Source: Sciscionella marina DSM 45152 (GTDB lineage: Bacteria; Actinomycetota; Actinomycetes; Mycobacteriales; Pseudonocardiaceae). Taken from it: a stretch of DNA of 64,000 nucleotides. The stretch spans positions 930,001-994,000 of the forward strand of contig NZ_KB905380.1 in the NCBI RefSeq assembly GCF_000379465.1. The letters are read 5' to 3'. Of this stretch, positions 48,783 through 56,354 are shown in pieces (positions within the stretch are counted from its first letter, which is position 1; every line of letters starts with the position of its first letter). The position numbers and the translations under genes are program-made. The notes beneath the pieces are model-generated. The model saw only the letters and a program-made list of their open reading frames with translations, was not told where the DNA came from and did not search any database.

Positions 48783-49685
48783 TCAGGCCCCGTAGACCGG
48801 TTCCGGTTCGGGTGCCTCGGCGAGCAGGCCCGTCACCACCGGTCCGAGTTCCTCCGGTGCCCAGCGCGCGTCCTTCTCTGCCTTGGGACCGTGCCGCCAT
48901 GCCTGGGCAAGCGCGATCGTGCCACCCTCCACTTCGAATACCCGGCCGGTGACCCCCTCGGATTCGGTGCTGCCGAGCCAGACGACCAGCGGTGAGACGT
49001 TTTCCGGTGCCATGGCGTCGAATCCGGCGCGCTCGGCCATCTGCTCGGCGAAGGCCTGCTCGGTCATCCTGGTGCGGGCCGCGGGCGCGATCGCGTTCAC
49101 CGTCACGCCGTAGCGGCCCAGCTCGGCGGCGGCCACCAAGGTCAGCCCGGCGATCCCGGCCTTGGCCGCGGAGTAGTTGCCCTGTCCGACGCTGCCGAGC
49201 AGCCCGGCCCCGGAACTGGTGTTGATCACCCGCGCGGCGAGCTGTTCCCCCGCTTTCGCGCGCTCCCGCCAGTGCGCCCCCGCGTGCCGCAGCATCGCGA
49301 AGTGCCCTTTGAGGTGCACCCGGATGACGGCGTCCCATTCCTGCTCGGATGTGTTGACCAGCATCCGGTCCCGGAGGAATCCGGCGTTGTTGACCAGTAC
49401 GTCGAGCCCGCCGAATTCCCGGATCGCGGTGTCCACGATGGACTGTGCGCCCTCCCAGCTCGCCACGTCACCGGTGTCGGCGATCGCGGTTCCGCCCGCG
49501 GCGGTGATCTCCTCGACGACCTGCTGCGCGGGCCCTTCCGAGCTCGCGCTGCCGTCCAGGGCGACCCCGATGTCGTTGACCACCACGCGCGCCCCGGCGG
49601 CGGCGAAGGCGAGCGCGTGTGCCCTGCCGATACCGCGCCCGGCCCCGGTGACGATCACGGTGCGCCCGGAACACAATTCACTCAT
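48783..49685 (-). CDS. SDR family oxidoreductase (Rv3548c-like)
   Basis: A 300-residue short-chain dehydrogenase resembling the dehydrogenase domain of 17-beta-HSD type 4: VIVTGAGRGIGRAHALAFA, VVVNDIGVALDG, VLVNNAGFLRDRML, INTSSGAGLLGSVGQGNYSAAKAG (Ser and YxxxK), then AIAPAARTRM. Such proteins oxidise 3-hydroxyacyl-CoA. It follows the SDR at 49686 with no gap, in the order Rv3549c-Rv3548c, next to the ring C/D genes. Exact step unknown. Confidence 0.87.
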   Translation of the reverse strand: MSELCSGRTVIVTGAGRGIGRAHALAFAAAGARVVVNDIGVALDGSASSEGPAQQVVEEITAAGGTAIADTGDVASWEGAQSIVDTAIREFGGLDVLVNNAGFLRDRMLVNTSEQEWDAVIRVHLKGHFAMLRHAGAHWRERAKAGEQLAARVINTSSGAGLLGSVGQGNYSAAKAGIAGLTLVAAAELGRYGVTVNAIAPAARTRMTEQAFAEQMAERAGFDAMAPENVSPLVVWLGSTESEGVTGRVFEVEGGTIALAQAWRHGPKAEKDARWAPEELGPVVTGLLAEAPEPEPVYGA

Positions 49686-50462
49686 CTATTCACTCTCTTT
49701 CTGGTTGACCGTGCTCGCGGCGAGGAAAGCGGGCACCTCGCCGCCGCCGTGCACGAGTAGCCTGGCCCCGGTCACATAGGAGGCCAGTGGAGAGGCGAGG
49801 AACACCGCGCAGTTGCCGACCTCATCGGGATCGGCGAGCCTGCCGAGCGGAACGGTGCGCCCGACCGCGGCGATCCCGTCCTCCCCGCCGTAGTGCAGCC
49901 GGGACTGCTCGGTGCGCACCAGGCCCACATCGATCGCGTTCACCCGCACCTTCGGCGCCCATTCCACGGCGAGGCTGCCCGCGAGGCTGTCCACTCCGGC
50001 CTTGGCCGCCCCGTAGGCCGCGGTACCAGGGGAGGGACGGGTGCCGCTGACGCTGGCGATCATCAGGATCGAGCCGCCGCCGTCCTGCTCACGCATCACT
50101 GCCGCGGCGTACTGCGCCAGCTGCAGCGGGGCGAGCAGGTTCAACTCCACGATCTTGCCGTGGAACTTCGGCGAGGCCTCCGCGGCGAGCGCATAGGGTG
50201 CCCCGCCCGCGTTGTTGACCAGCACATCGAGTCGCCCGTGCCGCTCGCGCACGGTGTCGATGAGTCCCTTCGCCTGTTCCGGATCGCGCACATCGCAGCT
50301 GTGGAACTCCACATCGGGCGGCTGCTCTTCCGGGGCACGGCGTGCGCAGGTCACCACGGTCGCCCCGGCGGCACGGAAGGCGCGGGTGATGCCGCGGCCG
50401 ACACCGCGGACGCCGCCGGTGACCAGGACGACCGAACCGGTGAGATCGAGGTTCAGAGTCAA
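49686..50462 (-). CDS. SDR family oxidoreductase (Rv3549c-like)
   Basis: A 258-residue SDR: VVLVTGGVRGVGRGITRAF, VLVNNAGGAPYAL, MIASVSGTRPSPGTAAYGAAKAG (YxxxK). Divergent from echA20 across a degenerate KstR2-type site, so it probably belongs to the HIP (ring C/D) regulon, as Rv3549c does. Its ATG follows GGAGGGTTC. Substrate unknown, likely a CoA ester with a hydroxyl or keto group. Confidence 0.87.
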   Translation of the reverse strand: MTLNLDLTGSVVLVTGGVRGVGRGITRAFRAAGATVVTCARRAPEEQPPDVEFHSCDVRDPEQAKGLIDTVRERHGRLDVLVNNAGGAPYALAAEASPKFHGKIVELNLLAPLQLAQYAAAVMREQDGGGSILMIASVSGTRPSPGTAAYGAAKAGVDSLAGSLAVEWAPKVRVNAIDVGLVRTEQSRLHYGGEDGIAAVGRTVPLGRLADPDEVGNCAVFLASPLASYVTGARLLVHGGGEVPAFLAASTVNQKESE

Positions 50463-50508
50463 CGAACCCTCCTCGGGGCTGTCGCGAGACCGGAACGCCT
50501 GCTAAGTT

Positions 50509-50522
50509 ACCAAGCAATCGCT
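50509..50522. promoter_or_regulatory. Degenerate KstR2-type operator, SDR/echA20
   Basis: ACCAAGCAATCGCT fits AnCAAGnnCTTGnT except for two bases in the right arm. The site also shares the flanking AGGT with the perfect site at 60146. Confidence 0.62.
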
Positions 50523-50545
50523 AGGTTGAGAACCGATGAGGTCGA

Positions 50546-51295
50546 ATGGGCATCACGAGCGAACGAACCGAAGCGGCCGTCACGGTCGTGAGTATCGAAT
50601 TCCCGCCGGTCAACGCGCTCCCCGCCGGGGGCTGGTTCGAACTGGCCGAGGCACTGACCGAGGCGGGCAAGGACGAGCGGACCCACGCCGTCGTGCTGCG
50701 CGCGGAGGGCAGAGGCTTCTGCGCGGGCGTGGACATCAAGGAGATCCAGCGTGACTCCGGCTACGCCGCGCTGATCGGGGCGAACCGCGGCTGCGCCGCC
50801 GCCTTCGGGGCGGTCTACGACTGCCCGGTTCCGGTGGTCGCCGCGGTCGGCGGGTTCTGCCTCGGCGGCGGGATCGGCCTGGTCGGCAACGCGGATGTGA
50901 TCGTGGCCGCGGACGATGCGAGCTTCGGCCTTCCCGAGGTGGACCGGGGCGCGCTCGGTGCGGCGACCCACCTGTCCCGGCTGGTGCCCCAGCACCTGAT
51001 GCGCGGGCTGTTCTACACCGGGCGCACGGTCGGCGCGGACACCCTGCACCGCTATGGCTCGGTGTTCGAGATGTGCGAGCGCGCCGAACTGGACGAGAAG
51101 GCGCTCGCGCTCGCCGGGGAGATCGCGGAGAAGGACAACCGCACGATCCGGATGGCCAAAGAAGCGCTCAACGGCATCGACCACGCGCGGGTGCACCGGG
51201 ACTACCGCTTCGAACAGGGGTTCACCTTCGAACTGAACCTGACCGGTGTCTCCGACGAGGCACGACAGTCCTTTGTGGACCGGAACGGAGGCTGA
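50546..51295 (+). CDS. echA20: EchA20, crotonase-family ring C/D hydrolase
   Basis: A 249-residue crotonase-fold protein: VLRAEGRGFCAGVDIKEIQRD (first oxyanion loop), GGFCLGGGIGLVGNADVIVA (second), FGLPEVDRGALGAATHLSRL. EchA20 (Rv3550 type) opens ring D of the HIP-derived bicyclic CoA intermediate (HIEC-CoA), before IpdAB opens ring C. It heads echA20-ipdA-ipdB-ipdC. ATG 50546 lies 24 bp from the KstR2-type site. Confidence 0.92.
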   Translation: MGITSERTEAAVTVVSIEFPPVNALPAGGWFELAEALTEAGKDERTHAVVLRAEGRGFCAGVDIKEIQRDSGYAALIGANRGCAAAFGAVYDCPVPVVAAVGGFCLGGGIGLVGNADVIVAADDASFGLPEVDRGALGAATHLSRLVPQHLMRGLFYTGRTVGADTLHRYGSVFEMCERAELDEKALALAGEIAEKDNRTIRMAKEALNGIDHARVHRDYRFEQGFTFELNLTGVSDEARQSFVDRNGG

Positions 51296-51301
51296 AAAGC
51301 A

Positions 51302-52135
51302 GTGCGGGACAAGCAATGCACGGCCGAGGAGGTGGCCGCCGAACTGCGCGACGGGATGACCCTCGGCATCGGCGGCTGGGGCTCGCGGCGCAAACCGATG
51401 GCCCTGGTGCGCGCCATCCTGCGGTCGCCGGTCAAGAATCTGCGGGTGGTCTCCTACGGCGGACCGGATGTGGGCCTGCTCTGCGCCGCGGGCAAGGTGC
51501 GCGAACTGGTCTTCGGGTTCGTCACGCTCGATTCCATCCCCTATGACCCGCTGTTCCGCAAGGCGCGTGAACAGGAGGGGCTCGCGGTACGCGAATGGGA
51601 CGAGGGCATGTTCTACGCGGGATTACAGGCCGCCGCGCAGCGCCTGCCGTTCCTGCCGATCCGCGCCGGGCTCGGTTCCGATGTGCCGCGCAACGATCCC
51701 GCGCTGCGCACCGTGCGCTCCCCCTACGGTGACGGCGAGGAACTGCTCGCGGTACCCGCCCTCGAACTGGATGTCGCACTGGTGCACCTGAATCGGGCGG
51801 ACAAGCACGGCAACGCCCGCTACCTGGGCCCGGATCCCTACTTCGACGACCTGTTCTGTCTCGCCGCGAAGAAGCGCTTCGTCTCCTGCGAGCGGCTGGT
51901 GTCCACCGCGGAACTCGCCGAAGGAGCGCCGCAGACCTTGCTGTGCAACCGGACCATGGTCGACGGGGTCGTGGAGATCCCGCGTGGCGCGCATTTCACC
52001 AGCTGCGCCCCGGACTACGGGCGGGACGAGAAATTCCAGCGCGCCTATGCCGATGCCCCGCAGAACGGGCTGCTCTCCCGGCTGGTCTCGGGAAGCGAAC
52101 AGGATTACCAGGCCGTCGTGCAGGAGGTGTCATGA
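51302..52135 (+). CDS. ipdA: IpdA, alpha subunit of COCHEA-CoA hydrolase
   Basis: 277 residues, class I CoA-transferase-like fold: EEVAAELRDGMTLGIGGWGSRRKPMALVRA and LDVALVHLNRADKHGNARYLGPDPYFDDLF. IpdA and IpdB form a hydrolase that opens the last steroid ring (ring C) of COCHEA-CoA, rather than a CoA transferase. GTG 51302 is 6 bp after echA20. Its TGA overlaps the ATG of the mini-ORF in the repeat that separates it from ipdB. Confidence 0.92.
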   Translation: MRDKQCTAEEVAAELRDGMTLGIGGWGSRRKPMALVRAILRSPVKNLRVVSYGGPDVGLLCAAGKVRELVFGFVTLDSIPYDPLFRKAREQEGLAVREWDEGMFYAGLQAAAQRLPFLPIRAGLGSDVPRNDPALRTVRSPYGDGEELLAVPALELDVALVHLNRADKHGNARYLGPDPYFDDLFCLAAKKRFVSCERLVSTAELAEGAPQTLLCNRTMVDGVVEIPRGAHFTSCAPDYGRDEKFQRAYADAPQNGLLSRLVSGSEQDYQAVVQEVS

Positions 52136-52218
52136 CCGTGCTACCCCGATCGCCCTTTCCCTGCGCTCCTCATTCGCTGGCGCTCACTACGATGCTCGAC
52201 AAAGAGGCGCTCTCATGA
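52132..52218 (+). repeat. MIRU-like intercistronic element 4 (ipdA-ipdB junction)
   Basis: ATG 52132 overlaps the ipdA stop, a 28-codon mini-ORF follows, and its TGA (52216-52218) overlaps the ipdB ATG at 52215. TCATGACCG occurs at both edges, like a target duplication. The core matches element 3 directly, and elements 1 and 2 as reverse complement. Confidence 0.68.
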
Positions 52219-52973
52219 CCGCGGCGAAGACCACGGTGAGCAGGGCCGAGATCTGTGTCGGCGCCTGCGCCGAACTGTTCCGTGGCGACGGGGAGATCCT
52301 GGTCAGCCCGATGAGCACGGTGGCGCTGATCGGGGCGCGGCTGGCCAAGCTGACCTTCGAACCAGACCTGCTGCTCACCGACGGCGAGGCCGGGCTGCTC
52401 GCCGAGGTCCCGGTGCTCGGTGAACAGTCCGAACCCGCGCGCGAGGGCTGGCTGCCGTTCCGCAGGGTGTTCGAACTGCTCGCGCACGGGCGCAGGCACG
52501 TGGTCATGGGCGCGAACCAGGTGGACCAGTACGGCAACCAGAACATCTCCGCGATCGGCGAGCACAGCAGGCCGGATCGCCAGCTGCTCGGGGTCCGCGG
52601 GTCACCGGGAAACACCGTCAACCACCGCACCAGCTATTGGGTGCCCAAGCACAGCCCGCGCAGTTTCGTCGAGGCGGTCGACGTGGTCGCCGGAGTCGGC
52701 TACGACCGTGCCACCGGCAGCGCGGGCCGGTTCCACGACGTGTACCGCGTGGTGAGCAACCTCGGCGTGTTCGACTTCGACGGGCCACAACACCGGATGC
52801 GGCTGGTCTCCGCGCACCCCGGCGTCGAACTCGAGGAGATCACCGAGGCGACCGGATTCCCCTTGCACATCGGGGAATTCCACACCACACCGGAACCGGG
52901 CCAGGAGGCGCTGGAGCTCATCCGCACCCGGCTGGACCCGAAGAACCTCCGCGACCGCGAGGTCCGCGCATGA
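52215..52973 (+). CDS. ipdB: IpdB, beta subunit of COCHEA-CoA hydrolase
   Basis: 252 residues, CoA-transferase-like beta subunit: CVGACAELFRGDGEILVSPMSTVALIGARLAKL, HVVMGANQVDQYGNQNIS, RGSPGNTVNHRTSYWVPKHS. Works with IpdA in ring C opening. ATG 52215 overlaps the mini-ORF stop; an upstream in-frame reading would run into the repeat and ipdA. Its stop overlaps the ipdC ATG. Confidence 0.92.
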   Translation: MTAAKTTVSRAEICVGACAELFRGDGEILVSPMSTVALIGARLAKLTFEPDLLLTDGEAGLLAEVPVLGEQSEPAREGWLPFRRVFELLAHGRRHVVMGANQVDQYGNQNISAIGEHSRPDRQLLGVRGSPGNTVNHRTSYWVPKHSPRSFVEAVDVVAGVGYDRATGSAGRFHDVYRVVSNLGVFDFDGPQHRMRLVSAHPGVELEEITEATGFPLHIGEFHTTPEPGQEALELIRTRLDPKNLRDREVRA

Positions 52974-54013
52974 AGACCGCCCTCACCGAGCTGATCGGCA
53001 TCGAGCATCCGGTGGTGCAGACCGGGATGGGCTGGGTCGCCGGGCCACGACTGGTCTCGGCCAGCTCGGAGGCGGGCGGGCTCGGCATCCTCGCCTCGGC
53101 CACCATGAACTACGAGGAGCTCGCCAAGGCGATCGCCGAGGTCACATCCCGGACGAGCAAACCGTTCGGGGTGAACCTGCGCGCGGACGCCGTGGACGCC
53201 GATCGCCGGGTCGATCTGCTGATCGAACAGGGCGTGAAGGTCGCCTCCTTCGCGCTGGCCCCGCGCAAGGAGATGATCCAGCGCCTCTCCGATGCCGGGG
53301 TCGTGGTGATCCCCTCGATCGGCGCGGCCCGGCACGCCAAGAAGGTCGCCGACTGGGGCGCGCACGCGGTCGTCGTACAGGGCGGCGAAGGCGGCGGGCA
53401 CACCGGAGGCGTGGCCACCACCCTGCTGCTGCCCTCCGTGCTCGACGCGGTGGACATCCCGGTGATCGCCGCGGGTGGATTCTTCGACGGGCGCGGGCTC
53501 GCCGCGGCGCTCGCCTACGGGGCCGCCGGGATCGCCATGGGCACCCGGTTCCTGCTCACCGCCGAGAGCACCGTGCCCGAGTCCGTCAAACAGCTCTACC
53601 TCGCGCGCGGCCTCGGCGACACCGTCGTGACCAGGCGGGTCGACGGTATGCCGCACCGGGTGCTCGCCACCGAATTCGTCACCGCACTCGAACGGTCCGG
53701 GCGACTGCGCGGCTTCCTGCTCGCCGCCCGCAACGCCATCCGGTTCCGTAAACTCACCGGCCTCGGGTGGAACCAGCTGCTGCGCGAAGGGCTCGCCATG
53801 CGCCGCGGTGGGGACATGACCGCGGCCCAGGTGCTGATGGCCGCGAACACCCCGATGCTGCTGCGTTCCGGACTCGTCGAGGGACACACCGATACCGGTG
53901 TGTTCGCCGCCGGCCAGGTCGTCGGCATGCTCGGTGACCTGCCCAGCTGCGCGGAGCTCATCGAGGGCATCGTCGAGCAGGCGAGCGCGGCACTGCGACG
54001 GTGTCAAAGCTGA
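52970..54013 (+). CDS. ipdC: IpdC, nitronate monooxygenase-family flavoprotein
   Basis: A 347-residue FMN barrel: IEHPVVQTGMGWVAGPRLVSASSEAGGLGILAS, QGGEGGGHTGGVAT, PVIAAGGFFDGRGLAAALAYGAAGIAMGTRFLL. IpdC (Rv3553 type) acts on a ring C/D intermediate in HIP degradation and is required for that pathway; it is related to 2-nitropropane dioxygenases. ATG 52970 overlaps the ipdB stop (ATGA). Last gene of the echA20 operon, convergent with a VOC gene. Confidence 0.9.
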   Translation: MKTALTELIGIEHPVVQTGMGWVAGPRLVSASSEAGGLGILASATMNYEELAKAIAEVTSRTSKPFGVNLRADAVDADRRVDLLIEQGVKVASFALAPRKEMIQRLSDAGVVVIPSIGAARHAKKVADWGAHAVVVQGGEGGGHTGGVATTLLLPSVLDAVDIPVIAAGGFFDGRGLAAALAYGAAGIAMGTRFLLTAESTVPESVKQLYLARGLGDTVVTRRVDGMPHRVLATEFVTALERSGRLRGFLLAARNAIRFRKLTGLGWNQLLREGLAMRRGGDMTAAQVLMAANTPMLLRSGLVEGHTDTGVFAAGQVVGMLGDLPSCAELIEGIVEQASAALRRCQS

Positions 54014-54037
54014 AACGGTACCCACAGCGCTGATCGG

Positions 54038-54457
54038 TCACTTCGTTCGCTGCCGCCCGTCCAGGAAGGCGGTGAGTTGTTCCCTGCTCGGATGGCCCCA
54101 GCCGATGCAGAACGGATGCCCGGCAGGGTCGGCGTAGACCTGGTGTCCCTGCGCACTTTCCGGATCGGGTGCGGACCGCAGCAGAGTGGCTCCCCGTGCG
54201 ATCACTTCCTCGTGTGCGGCGCGCGGATCCTCGACGTGCAGGTCGAGATGGATCTGCTGGGGCTCACCGTCCGGCCAGCGGGGCGGAACATGGTCCGGAA
54301 CCAGCTGTACACCGATCCGCCACTCCCCATCGGCGTCGATGACACTGTGCCAGGTTTCGTCCTGGAGAACATAGCCACCGAGAACAGCGGCCCAGAACGT
54401 GCTTTCGGTGTGGAGCTCGGCAGCGTCGAACACGATCACGGTCCGTACCGTTCGCAT
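54038..54457 (-). CDS. VOC family protein (glyoxalase-like)
   Basis: A 139-residue protein: VIVFDAAELHTESTFWAAVLGGYV, WRIGVQLVPDHVPPRWPDGEPQQIHLDLHVEDPRAAHEEVIARGATLL, then YADPAGHPFCIGWG. This is the glyoxalase/bleomycin-resistance-like fold with HLDLHV supplying a possible metal-ligand His. Function unknown; probably housekeeping or resistance. It converges on ipdC. Confidence 0.8.
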   Translation of the reverse strand: MRTVRTVIVFDAAELHTESTFWAAVLGGYVLQDETWHSVIDADGEWRIGVQLVPDHVPPRWPDGEPQQIHLDLHVEDPRAAHEEVIARGATLLRSAPDPESAQGHQVYADPAGHPFCIGWGHPSREQLTAFLDGRQRTK

Positions 54458-54593
54458 GCTTCATCCTCGGCGGCACGGCGATGGGCGTCAAGGCTCACGC
54501 GAAACCGAATACACCAAAAGTCGCTCAGTGCCTATTTATCACAAAACGATCACATCGCTTGTTTCGGGAATTCCGGAATGACATGGATTCCGC

Positions 54594-55973
54594 ATGACAG
54601 AGCTGTCGGAGCCCTCGGAACAGACGGCCGGTGCAGCCGAACAGCCCCGGTGGCGGCTGATCGGACCGGGCATCGTGGTCGCCGCGACCGGGGTCGGCGC
54701 GGGATATCTCGTCGCGACCCTGATCGCGGGCAGCCGGTTCGGCTACACGCTGCTGTGGGCGGCGGTCATCGGCTGCCTGGTGAAGATCGGGCTCGCCGAG
54801 GCGGTCGGGCGTTGGCATCTGGCCACCGGGGAGACCATGTACTCGGGCTGGCGGTCTCTCGGCCGTTGGACGAGCTGGTATTTCGGGCCGTACATCGTCG
54901 TCTGGGGATTCGTCTACGGCGCGACGGCGATGTCGGCGGTCGCCCTGCCGCTGGCCGCGTTGTTCGGCGGGGAGCTCATCTGGTGGGCGATCGGGGCCGG
55001 GATTCTCGGTCTGGTGGTGGTCTGGTTCGGCCGCTACGGCGTGTTCGAGAAGATCATCGCGGTGCTCACCGGGGTCACGGTGGTCACCGTCGTCGGACTC
55101 GCCATGCTCACCCTGCCCCACATTCCCGGCCTGCTCTCCGGTCTGCTGCCGACGTTGCCGAGTGGTTCGGTCGTGTACACCCTCGGCCTGATCGGCGGGG
55201 TCGGTGGCACGATCACCATGGCCACCTGCGGGTACTGGGTGAACGCGAAGGGCTGGCGGGACGTGCGCTGGCTGCGCGTGATGCGCGTCGACAACACGGT
55301 CGCCTACCTCACCACGGGCATCTTCGTGATCGCCATGCTCGTGGTCGGAGTGGAGCTGCTGTACTCCGCGAACATCGCGCTGTCCAGTGGGGACAAGGGT
55401 CTGCTCCAGCTGGACACGGTGCTCGCGCAGCGCTATGGGCCGGTGATCGCCACGGTCTTCCTCCTCGGCTTCTTCGCGGTCTCCTTCTCCTCGGTGCTGG
55501 GGGTGTGGAACGGGGTCAGCCTGATGTTCGCGGATTTCGTGCGTGGGCGCGGGCTCGGACGCCGGAGCGGAGAAGCCACGGCGAGCACCGATGTGGAACA
55601 AATCCGGCGCAGTATCCCGTTCCGCGGTTACCTGTTGTGGCTGACCTTTCCGCCGATCGTGCTGCTGCTGTTCGACAAGCCGTTCGCGATCGTGATCGCC
55701 TACGGCGTGTTCGGCGCGCTGTTCATGCCGTTCCTGGCGATCACCTTGCTGTGGCTGCTGAATTCCCGGCTGGTGCCGGAGAAGTTTCGTAGTGGCTGGC
55801 TGTCCAATGCGGTGCTCGCCGCGGCAGGCGTGCTGTTTCTGTTTCCTCGCGGGGCACGAGGTCGTCGACTTGTTCTGAGGCCGGACCCGGATCGCCGGTA
55901 TTCGAGTGGGGTGAATTCCGGTTTTCCGTGGGGGATGCGGACTTCCCATTCGGTGTGGTGGATCAGGGTGTGA
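54594..55973 (+). CDS. Nramp-related membrane transporter, C-terminus probably frameshifted
   Basis: An integral membrane protein with about 11 helices: PGIVVAATGVGAGYLVATLIAGSRFGYTLLWA begins the core. Usual Nramp metal-binding motifs (DPGN in helix 1, MPH in helix 6) are absent; helix 1 reads ATGVGAGYLV and helix 6 ATCGYWV. Transport of a metal by this form is thus uncertain. The last 40 or so residues are Arg-rich and unlike a transporter. Shifting frame near 55845 gives AGHEVVDLF and a stop at 55876-55878, likely the original end. ATG 54594 has no strong leader motif. Confidence 0.72.
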   Translation: MTELSEPSEQTAGAAEQPRWRLIGPGIVVAATGVGAGYLVATLIAGSRFGYTLLWAAVIGCLVKIGLAEAVGRWHLATGETMYSGWRSLGRWTSWYFGPYIVVWGFVYGATAMSAVALPLAALFGGELIWWAIGAGILGLVVVWFGRYGVFEKIIAVLTGVTVVTVVGLAMLTLPHIPGLLSGLLPTLPSGSVVYTLGLIGGVGGTITMATCGYWVNAKGWRDVRWLRVMRVDNTVAYLTTGIFVIAMLVVGVELLYSANIALSSGDKGLLQLDTVLAQRYGPVIATVFLLGFFAVSFSSVLGVWNGVSLMFADFVRGRGLGRRSGEATASTDVEQIRRSIPFRGYLLWLTFPPIVLLLFDKPFAIVIAYGVFGALFMPFLAITLLWLLNSRLVPEKFRSGWLSNAVLAAAGVLFLFPRGARGRRLVLRPDPDRRYSSGVNSGFPWGMRTSHSVWWIRV

Positions 55974-56228
55974 TTCCGAGCGCACCGAACAACACTCGCG
56001 CACGGTCGGCCATCCTGCGTGCTTCCGCGCGGCTGATCCGCAGCAGGTCCTCCACCATCGACGCCGTGGAACGCCGTAGCCGAATTCGACCGGCGCACCG
56101 TGTTTGGCAAGGCGCGCAACAAGATCCAGGACTTCGGCCTCGGCACGCCGCAGCTCGGTGAACCGTTCGCCGAGCCCGGCGAGCATTTCACTATTCGACA
56201 ACGCAGTGCCGATATCCCCAGTGTTCAT
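55890..56228 (-). pseudogene. DUF222/HNH endonuclease relic, internally deleted
   Basis: From ATG 56228 the minus strand reads MNTGDIGTALSNSEMLAGLG and LRRAEAEVLDLVARLAKHG, the start of a DUF222 (13E12-like) protein. A frameshift near 56075 restores TASMVEDLLRISRAEARRMA. Near 55975 it joins directly to LIHHTEWEVRIPHGKPEFTP, the C-terminal tail of the same family. The middle, including the HNH core, is missing. Confidence 0.75.
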
Positions 56229-56354
56229 GGGGTCTATGACTACCAGCGAAACGGGTCCCGTTCGGACGACTTCGCCAGAATCGCCCGAACGGACCAACCT
56301 CACTTTCCCAAGCGGCGCTGTCTTTTCAACGGCCTAAACAGCTCGCAACTCCGA

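Noticed and set aside
54458-54593. Metal-responsive operator before the Nramp-like gene
   Set aside because: The short GGAATTCC palindrome is too small and matches no known MntR/Fur-type site.
54525-56303. Minus-strand open frame of 592 codons opposite the Nramp-like gene
   Set aside because: Its centre is Arg/His/Gln-rich shadow of the membrane protein. Only the first part (from 56228) is meaningful, as a DUF222 relic.
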